A stretch of DNA of 64,000 bases from JAMXLO01 sp963791495 (GTDB lineage: Bacteria > Pseudomonadota > Alphaproteobacteria > Acetobacterales > Acetobacteraceae). Numbering within the stretch: the first letter of the stretch is position 1; each line of letters starts with the position of its first letter. The notes under the pieces are model-generated. The model saw nothing but the letters and a program-made list of their open reading frames with translations, was not told where the DNA came from and did not search any database. The stretch lies in the NCBI GenBank assembly GCA_963791495.1, contig CAWBST010000009.1:414671-478670 (forward strand), in the 5' to 3' direction. The translations under genes were made by a program, and so were the position numbers. This document shows, piece by piece, positions 16,215 through 24,354 of this stretch.

Positions 16215-17204
16215 ATGAAGCAACGCAAATGGCAACTGGCGGCGCTGCTGCTCGGCCTGGTTCTGCTGCCGATCCTGGATCCGCTTCCGGCGCGCGCCGA
16301 AGACACCGTGAAGATCGCCCACTCCACCTGGGTCGGCTACGGTCCGCTCTACATCGCGCGCGACAAGGGCATGTTCAAGAAGAATGGCGTCGATGTCGAT
16401 CTGATCGTCATGGAGGACCCGAAGGAGCGATTCCCAACCCTGATGGCCGACAAGATCCAGATGATCGCCAGCACGGTCGATACCGCGCTGCTCTATCTGA
16501 AGAAACCGACCGACTTCCAGTATGTCGTGGCGATCGACGATTCCAACGGCGGTGACGGCATCGTCGCGATCAAGGACATCAAGTCGATCGCTGACCTGAA
16601 AGGCAAGAAGGTCGCGGTCAATGAAGGCTCGGTGTCCGAGTTCTACCTGAACGTCCTGCTTGGCAAGGCGGGCCTGAAAGAGTCCGACCTCAACACGGTG
16701 AACATGACCGCGGCCGATGCCGGCAGCGCCTTCGTCGCCAAGCGCGTGGATGCCGCGGTGACCTGGGAGCCCTGGCTCACCAAGGGCAAGACCACCGACT
16801 TCGGCCATCTGCTGACCGACAGCTCAACCACGCCCGGCCTGATCACCGACGTGCTCATCGTCAAGTCCGCCTGGGCGAACGCGCACAAGAAGGATGTCGA
16901 GGCCATCGTCAAGTCATGGAACGAAGCCGTCGCCTACTATCGCTCCAATCCGGATGAGTCGATCGCCATCATGGCGAAAGGCGTCGGCGGTTGGCTAAAG
17001 GATCCGAAGGAGTTCAAGGCCACGCTGTCAGGCATCAAGTTCTACGGCGGCGACGACAACAAGGCGTTCTTCGGCACCAAGGCGAAGCCAGGCCCGCTTG
17101 CCAATACGGTGAACGAGGCAATCGAGATCTGGTCGAGCCACGGCAAGCTGCAGGTCAAGACGACCCCGGCGGACCTGATCGACTACAGCTACGTCGGCGG
17201 TTGA
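16215..17204 (+). CDS. ABC transporter substrate-binding protein, NitT/TauT type
   Basis: 329 residues with a signal peptide (residues 1-27, 'MKQRKWQ...PARA|ED'). The mature part begins 'VKIAHSTWVGYGPLYIARDKGMFKKNGVDVDL', the standard opening of SsuA/TauA/ThiY-like binding proteins; 'AAVTWEPWLTKGK' is another family block. It captures a small anion, sulfonate or pyrimidine-type compound in the periplasm. The ATG at 16215 is chosen because the earlier frame start lies before the signal peptide. It opens a three-gene importer operon with the permease overlapping its stop. Confidence 0.9.
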   Translation: MKQRKWQLAALLLGLVLLPILDPLPARAEDTVKIAHSTWVGYGPLYIARDKGMFKKNGVDVDLIVMEDPKERFPTLMADKIQMIASTVDTALLYLKKPTDFQYVVAIDDSNGGDGIVAIKDIKSIADLKGKKVAVNEGSVSEFYLNVLLGKAGLKESDLNTVNMTAADAGSAFVAKRVDAAVTWEPWLTKGKTTDFGHLLTDSSTTPGLITDVLIVKSAWANAHKKDVEAIVKSWNEAVAYYRSNPDESIAIMAKGVGGWLKDPKEFKATLSGIKFYGGDDNKAFFGTKAKPGPLANTVNEAIEIWSSHGKLQVKTTPADLIDYSYVGG

Positions 17205-17998
17205 TGGCGTCGTTCCTCGACGCTTACGTCGCACCGAAGAAAGACATCCCACGGCGTGCCTACCTGACGGTAAGCACGCTCGTGGCTGCTTCTATTCTGG
17301 CGCTCTGGTGCGCGCTGTCCTATGGCGGAGTGGTGCGCAGCGACTTCCTCCCGACGCCGGACGAGGTCGTGACAGCGGCGATCAACGGGATCAATGATGG
17401 CTCGCTGCTGGTGAACACTGCTGTCAGCGTCACCGAGATCATGTCCGGCTTCGTCATCGCCTCGATCTTCGCAGTGCCACTCGGCATCCTGATGGGCAGT
17501 TTCAAAATAGCAGAGGCTGCGCTGGAGCCGGTGACCAACTTTGTGCGCTACCTGCCGGTCTCCGCGCTGATCCCGCTGCTGATCCTGTGGGTGGGGATCG
17601 ACATCGAGGAGAAGATCTCCGTCATATTCATCGGCACGTTCTTCCAGCAGCTCATCCTGATCGCCGATGTTTCGCGCGGCGTATCGCAGGACCTGCTGGA
17701 CGTGTCCTATACGCTCGGCGCCAACCGTCGCACTGTCGTCGCGCGCGTGCTGATCCCGGCGACATTGCCAGGCGTGATGGATACGCTGCGCGTCACTCTT
17801 GGCTGGGCCTGGACGTATCTCGTCGTGGCCGAGTTGGTCGCGGCCAACAAGGGGCTCGGCTATTTCATCCTGAATTCGATGCGCGGGCTGTTCACCGACC
17901 AGATATTTCTTGGCATCATGGTGATCGGGCTGCTCGGTCTGATCACCGATCAGGTGTTCAAGCTGCTGCGCAACTGGCTGCTGCCCTGGGCGGTGTAG
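17204..17998 (+). CDS. ABC transporter permease, NitT/TauT type
   Basis: 264 residues with six predicted membrane helices. The EAA loop that contacts the ATPase is visible as 'DVSYTLGANRRTVVARVLIPATLPGVMDTLR'. It forms the membrane channel of the importer with the proteins encoded on either side. The ATG at 17204 overlaps the stop of the binding-protein gene (TGATG), and the next gene starts directly after its stop, so the three are translated from one mRNA. Confidence 0.9.
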   Translation: MASFLDAYVAPKKDIPRRAYLTVSTLVAASILALWCALSYGGVVRSDFLPTPDEVVTAAINGINDGSLLVNTAVSVTEIMSGFVIASIFAVPLGILMGSFKIAEAALEPVTNFVRYLPVSALIPLLILWVGIDIEEKISVIFIGTFFQQLILIADVSRGVSQDLLDVSYTLGANRRTVVARVLIPATLPGVMDTLRVTLGWAWTYLVVAELVAANKGLGYFILNSMRGLFTDQIFLGIMVIGLLGLITDQVFKLLRNWLLPWAV

Positions 17999-18802
17999 GT
18001 GACGCCGCACAAACTTCGCATCGACAATGTCGCGCTGCGATTTAGCTCACGAGGCGGCATGCCGGTCACCGCGCTCGAGAACATTTCTCTCAACGTCGAG
18101 GACAAGGAGTTCTCTGTCATCGTCGGGCCTTCCGGCTGCGGCAAGACCAGCCTGTTGCGGCTTGTTGCCGGTCTGATTGAGCCCACGGAAGGTACGATCA
18201 CGCTCGACAACACGGCCATCAGCGGGCCAAGCAAGGACCGCGGCATGGTGTTCCAGTCCTACACGCTGTTTCCCTGGCTGACGGTGCGGGACAACGTGGA
18301 ATTCGGCCTGCGGATCGCAGGCGTTCCAGCGGCGCAGCGGCGCGAGACGGCCAGCCGGTTCATCGGCCAGGTCGGACTGAACGGGTTCGAGCGGCTGTAT
18401 CCGAAGCAACTCTCCGGCGGGATGATGCAGCGGGTGGCGCTGGCGCGTGCGCTCGCCAACGATCCGGCGATCCTGTTGATGGACGAGCCGTTCGGTGCGC
18501 TCGACAGCCAGACGCGATCACTGATGCAGGAGTTGCTGCTCGACATCTGGCAGGCGTCGCACAAGACGGTGCTGTTCATCACCCACGATATCGATGAGTC
18601 TATCCTGCTTGGCGACCGCGTCTACGTGATGACGGCACGGCCCGGCCGCATCAAGGAGATGGTGGAGATCGCCCTGCCACGACCACGCACGGTGGACATG
18701 CTGACCACCGATGCGTTCATGGCGATCAAGCGGCGCATCATGCATCTGATCCACGAAGAGGCGATGCGGAGCATTGCGTCGGAGAGGCCGCGCGCAAGTT
18801 GA
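17999..18802 (+). CDS. ABC transporter ATP-binding protein, NitT/TauT type
   Basis: 267 residues. All ATPase motifs are present: Walker A 'GPSGCGKTS', Q-loop 'MVFQSYTLFPWLTV', signature 'LSGGMMQR', Walker B 'ILLMDEPFGALD', and switch 'FITHDIDES'. It drives import through the permease at 17204. The start is a GTG placed immediately after the permease stop codon. The substrate is unknown; proximity to the dioxygenase and HdrB/C-like genes suggests an aromatic or sulfur compound, which is only an inference. Confidence 0.92.
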   Translation: MTPHKLRIDNVALRFSSRGGMPVTALENISLNVEDKEFSVIVGPSGCGKTSLLRLVAGLIEPTEGTITLDNTAISGPSKDRGMVFQSYTLFPWLTVRDNVEFGLRIAGVPAAQRRETASRFIGQVGLNGFERLYPKQLSGGMMQRVALARALANDPAILLMDEPFGALDSQTRSLMQELLLDIWQASHKTVLFITHDIDESILLGDRVYVMTARPGRIKEMVEIALPRPRTVDMLTTDAFMAIKRRIMHLIHEEAMRSIASERPRAS

Positions 18803-18806
18803 CGCC

Positions 18807-19928
18807 TCACCGCGTCACGAGGTTCGCGATGAGCGCGCTCGCCGCCCCTGTCATGCCGAAGAACATCGCGAAGTCCACCCGGCTCACCGCGACGAACAGT
18901 CCGACATCGCGACCCGGAGCGAACGCGATGTAGCTCATGAAGCCCGCGCCGCCACCGCTCTTCGCCACCAGCAGCGGACGAATGCCATCGCTCGCAATGG
19001 TGACCCAGCCGAGGCCGAGGCCGGCCATCGGTCCGGCTTCGTCGAAGCCGATCGCGGCCGGCAGCGACTGACGCGGGCGGTAGACGGCGTGGCTCAACAT
19101 CAGGATGCCGTCTGGATCTTGGATGTTATGGCGCAGCCAATGTGCCATGTCGTCACCGGTGCTATAGAGCCCGCCGCTGCCATCGGTTGCATGTGTATCG
19201 ACACACGTAGCTGCGCCGCCGAGGCCGGTGCCGACCATGAGGCGGCCGCACTGCTCTTGTGTCGGCGCAAATCCAGTGTCCGCCATGCCAAGCGGCGCAG
19301 TGACCCGTGCGCGCAGCAGTTCGGGATAGGACTGCCCGCCGGCGGTTTCGATGGCATCGGCAAGCAGGTCGAAGCCGACGTTGGAGTACGAAGCGACCGT
19401 GCCGGGCGCCCAGGGAAGCTTGTAATCGGGCAGCCACTTCCAGCGATCCGCATGGGTCGGCCAGGCGCGTGGGTTCACGCCCTCGGGGGCGCCTTCCATG
19501 TCGCGCGGCAGCCCAGCCGAGTGCGTGGCGAGATCGATCAGCGTAATGGGGCGCGATCCGAACGTCGGCACCTTCACGTCCCCGGCGTATCGCTGCAGCG
19601 GATCGGTGATGCGGAGCTTGCCCTCGGCCGCGAGGGAGACGAGTACTTCGGTCGCGAAAACCTTGGTGATGGAATTCAATCGCAGAAGGCTCTTGCCGTC
19701 GGGCGTGTGCTTGTTGCCTTTCTCGGTCTCGCCGTAGCCGAGTACGACCTGGCGGTCGCCACGCACGATCACCAGGACCATGCCGGGGGCGCCGGAATCG
19801 ATGAACATGACGGCGCCGGTGAGGTCGCTCGCCTCGGCCAGGACCGGATCGGTTGGCGGTGTGTCGGCGGCAAGCGAGCGCACAGATGCCGCGACGACCA
19901 GCATGAGCGCAACAAGCATGAATCGCAT
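18807..19928 (-). CDS. Exported serine hydrolase, beta-lactamase/class C-like
   Basis: 373 residues with a signal peptide (residues 1-20, 'MRFMLVALMLVVAASVRSLA'). The active-site motifs of class C beta-lactamases and DD-peptidases are in order: 'LNSITKVF' (SxxK nucleophile), 'ASYSNVGF' (YxN) and 'AKSGGGAGF' (KSG). It acts in the periplasm on a peptide, ester or lactam; AmpH-like peptidase or esterase activity is more likely than antibiotic resistance. The start at 19928 opens the signal peptide; the frame extends to 20210 without family match. It converges with the ABC ATPase gene. Confidence 0.87.
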   Translation of the reverse strand: MRFMLVALMLVVAASVRSLAADTPPTDPVLAEASDLTGAVMFIDSGAPGMVLVIVRGDRQVVLGYGETEKGNKHTPDGKSLLRLNSITKVFATEVLVSLAAEGKLRITDPLQRYAGDVKVPTFGSRPITLIDLATHSAGLPRDMEGAPEGVNPRAWPTHADRWKWLPDYKLPWAPGTVASYSNVGFDLLADAIETAGGQSYPELLRARVTAPLGMADTGFAPTQEQCGRLMVGTGLGGAATCVDTHATDGSGGLYSTGDDMAHWLRHNIQDPDGILMLSHAVYRPRQSLPAAIGFDEAGPMAGLGLGWVTIASDGIRPLLVAKSGGGAGFMSYIAFAPGRDVGLFVAVSRVDFAMFFGMTGAASALIANLVTR

Positions 19929-20044
19929 CGCCGCCTTCCCGTTCCGTTGTTCGTAACAGTCCCAGGGACAATACAGGCTGTCCACCTTGGCGTTCGGTTC
20001 AACAGCGCCCAGGATCGGATCGACATGGGGGAGGGTCCGAGACG

Positions 20045-21715
20045 ATGCATGCCACGCACCTGGTGATCGGCGGTGGCTCTGCCGGCTGCGTGATGGCGGC
20101 GCGCCTGTCGGAGGCGCCAGGAAACAAGGTCGTGCTGCTGGAGGCGGGGCACGACTACCCGCCGGACCAGACGCCCGAAGACATCCGCGACACCTATTCG
20201 GGCAGCGCACTGATGAACCCGAGCTATTTCTGGAAGGGTCTGAAGGTACGCCGCAGAGCGGATGTCGCGCCGGTCTACTACGAACAAGGTCGCGTGCTCG
20301 GCGGCGGGTCGTCGGTCAACGGGCAGGTGGCGCTGCGCGGAGCACCGGAGGATTACGACCACTGGAACGCGATCGGCGCAAAGGGCTGGGACTGGAACTC
20401 GGTGCTGCCCTATTTTCGCCGGTTGGAAACGGATTTGAACTTCACCGACCAGTTGCATGGCGCGCAGGGCCCCATCACCGTCCGCCGCATGCCGATGGAG
20501 CAATGGGACGACTTCACCCTGTCCATCACCAAGGTGTGGAACGAACTCGGCTACCAACTGCGCCCGGACATGAACGGCGAGTTCGGCGAAGGCTACTCGC
20601 CGCTGCCGCTGTCCAACGACGGCAGTGCGCGACGTTCCGCGGCTGTGGGTTATCTGGACGCGTCAACACGGCAGCGTCCAAATCTGCAAATCCTCGGCGA
20701 GACGCAGGCGCGGCGGATCCTGTTCGCCAATGGCCGTGCCAGCGGTGCAGAGGTGCGCCGCAACGGCTCAATCGAGACGATCACCGCCGACAACGTCGTT
20801 GTTTCCTCCGGCGCGCTCCACACGCCATGGCTGCTGATGCTGTCGGGCATCGGTCCGGGCGAGCATCTGCGCCAGCACGGCATCGCGGTGCAGTTGGATC
20901 GGCCCGGCGTTGGCGCCAACCTCATGGATCATCCGGCGATCCACATCTCCGGCTATCTTCAGCCGGTGGCACGACACAAGATGGTGCTGCGGCGAAACTA
21001 CACCTATCTGCGCTGGTCCTCCGGTCTGGCGGACGTGCCGAAGTCGGACATGGTGATGATGGCAGTCTGCCGCTCCGCCTGGCATGCGATCGGCATACGC
21101 ATCGGCACCTTGTCGTCCTACATCGGCCGGTCTTACTCGAAGGGAGAGGTGCGGCTGACCTCGCCCGATCCGGACGACGAGCCGTACGTCGACTTCAACT
21201 GGCTGAGCGACCAGCGCGACTTCGACAGGATGGTGGATGCATTCCGTCGCATGGCAAGCATCCTGACCAGCGATCCGGTACCGCAGTACATGTCCAACCT
21301 GTTCGCCTCGAAATTCTCCCAGCGTGTGCGCAACGTCAGCCAGAAGAACTTCCGCAACATGATGCTGACGAATGTGGCGGCACTGATGATGGACTCGTCT
21401 TCCGGCCTGCGGAAGTTCCTGTTCGACAAGGTCATCAGCAATTCCAGACCGCTGCCCGAGCTGCTCGCCGATCCCGCCGCGCTGGAGCGCCACGTGCGCG
21501 ACAACGTGCAATCCGCCTGGCACCCGTCCTGCACTTGCCGGATGGGCGATGTGACAGATGCACAGACGGTGGTGGATCCGGGCGGCAAGGTCGTGGGTGC
21601 GGAGAATCTGTTCATCGCCGATGCGTCGGTGATGCCGGAGGTGTCACGCACCAACACCAACATTCCCACCATCATGATCGCAGAACGCATTGCCGAGATG
21701 GTGCGTCAGCGATGA
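20045..21715 (+). CDS. GMC family FAD-dependent oxidoreductase
   Basis: 556 residues. The FAD dinucleotide loop is 'VIGGGSAGC' near the N-terminus, followed by 'VLLEAGHDYP', then 'RVLGGGSSVNGQVALRGAPEDYDHW', a GMC signature. The C-terminal active-site His and Asn appear in 'SAWHPSCTCRMG' and 'SRTNTNIPTIMIAERI'. Such enzymes (choline dehydrogenase, alcohol oxidases) oxidise a primary or secondary alcohol. It begins an operon: the next gene overlaps its stop by 4 bases. Confidence 0.92.
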   Translation: MHATHLVIGGGSAGCVMAARLSEAPGNKVVLLEAGHDYPPDQTPEDIRDTYSGSALMNPSYFWKGLKVRRRADVAPVYYEQGRVLGGGSSVNGQVALRGAPEDYDHWNAIGAKGWDWNSVLPYFRRLETDLNFTDQLHGAQGPITVRRMPMEQWDDFTLSITKVWNELGYQLRPDMNGEFGEGYSPLPLSNDGSARRSAAVGYLDASTRQRPNLQILGETQARRILFANGRASGAEVRRNGSIETITADNVVVSSGALHTPWLLMLSGIGPGEHLRQHGIAVQLDRPGVGANLMDHPAIHISGYLQPVARHKMVLRRNYTYLRWSSGLADVPKSDMVMMAVCRSAWHAIGIRIGTLSSYIGRSYSKGEVRLTSPDPDDEPYVDFNWLSDQRDFDRMVDAFRRMASILTSDPVPQYMSNLFASKFSQRVRNVSQKNFRNMMLTNVAALMMDSSSGLRKFLFDKVISNSRPLPELLADPAALERHVRDNVQSAWHPSCTCRMGDVTDAQTVVDPGGKVVGAENLFIADASVMPEVSRTNTNIPTIMIAERIAEMVRQR

Positions 21716-22707
21716 CCGGGATCAACCAGCGCATCCTGTTGCGCGCGAGGCCCACGGGGATCCCGCAGCCCGATAACTTCGTCGCCGACAGCGTGCCGGT
21801 GAGCGGGCCCGACGCGGACGAGGTTCTGCTCGAAACGATGTACCTCTCGATCGATCCGGCGATGCGGTCATGGATGAGCCAGGTGCCACTGGGCGCCGTC
21901 ATGCGCAGCGGTGGAATCGCGCGCGTGCTGGAAAGCCGGGCAGACGGCTTTCATCCCGGAGACCTGGTGCAGGCGCGCCTCGGCTGGCAGACGCATCCAA
22001 TCGTGCCGGCGAGATACCTGCAGAAGGTCGACGTTTCGCGCGGCGATGCGCTGGCCTGGATCGGTCCGCTCGGCCTCAGCGCGGTGACCGCCTACTTTGG
22101 GATGCGCGATATCGGCGCGGTCACACCGGGCGACCGCGTGCTGGTATCGGCCGCAGCCGGAGGCGTTGGGCAGATCGCGGCACAGATCGCGCAAATCGAG
22201 GCATGCCATGTGGTCGGCATCGCCGGCGGGACGGAGAAGTGCACCTGGCTCGCCGACGAACTGCGCCTCGATGGCGTCATTGACTACAAGGCGGAAAACG
22301 ACCTGGCGGCGGCCATCGGTCGCGCCTGTCCTGACGGCATCGATCTCTATTTCGACAATGTCGGCGGGCCGACGTTGGACGCGGCGCTGTTGCATCTGCG
22401 CGAGGCGGCACGTGTGGTGTTGTGCGGCCGCATCTCCCAGGTCGACGCGGATCCGCCTTACAGCATTCGCAATCTCGGTCAGATACTGACACGGCGTGCG
22501 AGGATGCAGGGCTTCCAGGTGTTCCGCTACCATGACAGGTACGAGGAAGCCCGCGCATGGCTCGCCACGCGTCATCGCGAGGGACGGCTGCGCCAGCGGC
22601 TGCACATACTTGAAGGCCTGCATCACGCACCCGCGGCACTCGGCATGCTGTTCCGCGGTGAGAATACCGGGAAGCTCGTCGTGCGGGTAAGCGACACAAC
22701 GACGTAG
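21712..22707 (+). CDS. NADP-dependent MDR oxidoreductase (leukotriene/curcumin reductase-like)
   Basis: 331 residues of the zinc-free medium-chain dehydrogenase/reductase group. The marks are 'ETMYLSIDPAMRSWM', 'GLSAVTAYFGMRDIGAVTPGDRVLVSAAAGGVGQIAAQIA' (Rossmann motif AAAGGVG) and 'DLYFDNVGGPTLDAALL', all typical of prostaglandin or curcumin reductases that reduce enone double bonds with NADPH. The ATG overlaps the GMC stop (ATGA), and an isocitrate-lyase-type gene follows 14 bases on. Confidence 0.92.
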   Translation: MTGINQRILLRARPTGIPQPDNFVADSVPVSGPDADEVLLETMYLSIDPAMRSWMSQVPLGAVMRSGGIARVLESRADGFHPGDLVQARLGWQTHPIVPARYLQKVDVSRGDALAWIGPLGLSAVTAYFGMRDIGAVTPGDRVLVSAAAGGVGQIAAQIAQIEACHVVGIAGGTEKCTWLADELRLDGVIDYKAENDLAAAIGRACPDGIDLYFDNVGGPTLDAALLHLREAARVVLCGRISQVDADPPYSIRNLGQILTRRARMQGFQVFRYHDRYEEARAWLATRHREGRLRQRLHILEGLHHAPAALGMLFRGENTGKLVVRVSDTTT

Positions 22708-22721
22708 AGAGGGGATCGGCC

Positions 22722-23621
22722 ATGCAACGCACAACCACCGCACTGCGCGCACTGCTGTCGAACAGCGGCTTTATCAACATGCCGTCGGCCTACGATGCGA
22801 TTGGCGGCCGGCTGATTGCGAGCCTGGGATTTCCCGCGGTCTACACCGGTGGCTTCGTGACCGGCGGTTCCCGTTGCACCTCGGAGCCGCTGCTGACCAT
22901 GGATGAGCAGGTCCGCGTCGCCGGCGACGTCGCCGCCGCGATCATGGTGCCGCTGGTTGCCGATGGCGGTGCCGGATTCGGCGAACCGCTGCACACCATG
23001 CGCTCGGTCCGCGAGTTCATTCGCGCCGGCGTCGCCGGTATCCACATCGAGGACCAGCTGTATCCCAAGCGTGCGCACTACCACAAATACGTGGCACATG
23101 TGACACCGCGCGACGAGTTCGTCGCCAAGATCGACTACGCCTGTCGCCAGCGTGCCGAGTCGGATCCCGACTTTGTCATCATCGCGCGATCGGATGCGTG
23201 CCGCTTCGAGGGACTGCAGGAGGCGATCGACCGCATCAACCTGGCTGCCGATGTCGGCGCGGACATGGGGCTGGTCTTTCCGAGAGACGACGAGGAACTA
23301 CGTCAGGCGCCGAAGCTGGCAAAGGTGCCGCTGGTCTACGTGATGAGTCGCGGCAACCGCGACCAGCGTCCGCTGCCTACGATCTCAGAGCTGGAGGCGA
23401 TGGGCTACAAGGCCTGCATAGACGCGGTGACCAGCCTCGTGGTCGCATTCACCGCGGTGAAGCGTGCCTTCACCGAGATTCGTGAGACCGGCACGTTCAC
23501 CGGCCTCACTGCGCAGGAGTGCGTCGACGCCCGCCAGCAGATCGAGGACCTGGTGGGGCTCGAGCAGTTCTACGTCATCGAGGAGGAGACGGTCGAAAAG
23601 ACGCGCTGGGGCAAGCGCTGA
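22722..23621 (+). CDS. Isocitrate lyase/PEP mutase family protein
   Basis: 299 residues, an alpha/beta barrel with the metal-binding and loop motifs of the oxaloacetate hydrolase/2,3-dimethylmalate lyase subgroup: 'MPSAYDAIGGRLI', 'PLVADGGAGFG', 'GVAGIHIEDQLYPKRAHYHK' (the KRxGH active-site loop, here KRAHYH) and 'IIARSDACRFEG'. It would split a C-C or C-P bond next to a carboxylate. The altered loop lacks the catalytic Cys of isocitrate lyase. Together with the two genes before it this suggests oxidation, reduction and cleavage steps of one small catabolic pathway. Confidence 0.88.
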   Translation: MQRTTTALRALLSNSGFINMPSAYDAIGGRLIASLGFPAVYTGGFVTGGSRCTSEPLLTMDEQVRVAGDVAAAIMVPLVADGGAGFGEPLHTMRSVREFIRAGVAGIHIEDQLYPKRAHYHKYVAHVTPRDEFVAKIDYACRQRAESDPDFVIIARSDACRFEGLQEAIDRINLAADVGADMGLVFPRDDEELRQAPKLAKVPLVYVMSRGNRDQRPLPTISELEAMGYKACIDAVTSLVVAFTAVKRAFTEIRETGTFTGLTAQECVDARQQIEDLVGLEQFYVIEEETVEKTRWGKR

Positions 23622-23650
23622 AGTGCGGTGCCTCTTCCGCAAAGCGCCAG

Positions 23651-23878
23651 CTAATCCCGCTCCTGTGCGATTTGATCGATCGCCCGTCCAATTGCCGCCG
23701 CTCCGAAGGTCACCGCAAAGCCGAACGCAAGCAATGCACCGCCGAGCCATCCGTCCTGAGCATGCTCGATCAAGTCGCGCAGCGAGCCGAGATTAGTCGC
23801 AATGATAACGCCAGCCGCAGTCAAACCGCCCAGGCAGCCGGCCGCCAGATGAGGCAACACGAAGCGCAACACGTCCAT
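23651..23878 (-). CDS. Small two-helix membrane protein, unrecognised
   Basis: 75 residues with two hydrophobic stretches, 'LPHLAAGCLGGLTAAGVIIAT' and 'GGALLAFGFAVTFGAAAIG', joined by 'NLGSLRDLIEHAQDGWL'. Short proteins of this make-up are common in rhizobia and relatives without assigned role. It runs opposite to its neighbours, divergent from the gene at 24006. Confidence 0.6.
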   Translation of the reverse strand: MDVLRFVLPHLAAGCLGGLTAAGVIIATNLGSLRDLIEHAQDGWLGGALLAFGFAVTFGAAAIGRAIDQIAQERD

Positions 23879-24005
23879 CGCGCTTACCTTTGATCGAAGG
23901 GCAGCGCCCGCATCTCACAAACACGATAAGGTGCGTCTCGCGAACCACTTCGCTTCTTCTGCGTTGGCAAGCCGTGACCAATTGGTTTCCGTAAGGAGGA
24001 GCACG

Positions 24006-24314
24006 ATGCCTCGCGGCGAAAAGTCCGCTTACACCGAGAAGCAAAAGCGACAGGCGGAGCATATCGAAGAAGGCTACGAACATCGCGGTGTCTCGGAGGG
24101 CGAAGCCGAGCGCCGCGCCTGGGCGACTGTGAACAGGGAAACCGGCGGCGGCAAGAAGAGCGGCAGCGGACGCGGCAAACCGGAAAATCATGCGCCGTCG
24201 CGAAAAGGCGGCAAGTTGGGCGGCAAGGCAGCCGCCTCGCGACCCTCAGCGGCACGTTCCGCGTCGGCCAAGAAGGCAGCAGCCACCCGCAAGCGCAACG
24301 CGAGCCACGGCTGA
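24006..24314 (+). CDS. Small basic 'plasmid stabilisation'-type protein
   Basis: 102 residues, strongly basic. The front half 'YTEKQKRQAEHIEEGYEHRGVSEGEAERRAWATVNRETGGGKKSGSG' is conserved in many alpha- and betaproteobacteria; the tail 'ARSASAKKAAATRKRN' is histone H1-like. Databases often call it plasmid stabilisation protein, but no such role is proven; it probably binds nucleic acid. GGAGGAGCAC lies just before ATG 24006, so the longer frame from 23931 is not used. Confidence 0.75.
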   Translation: MPRGEKSAYTEKQKRQAEHIEEGYEHRGVSEGEAERRAWATVNRETGGGKKSGSGRGKPENHAPSRKGGKLGGKAAASRPSAARSASAKKAAATRKRNASHG

Positions 24315-24354
24315 TTTCCTACCAATCTTGGGAGTGGCTGCCTGGCAGGCGCGG

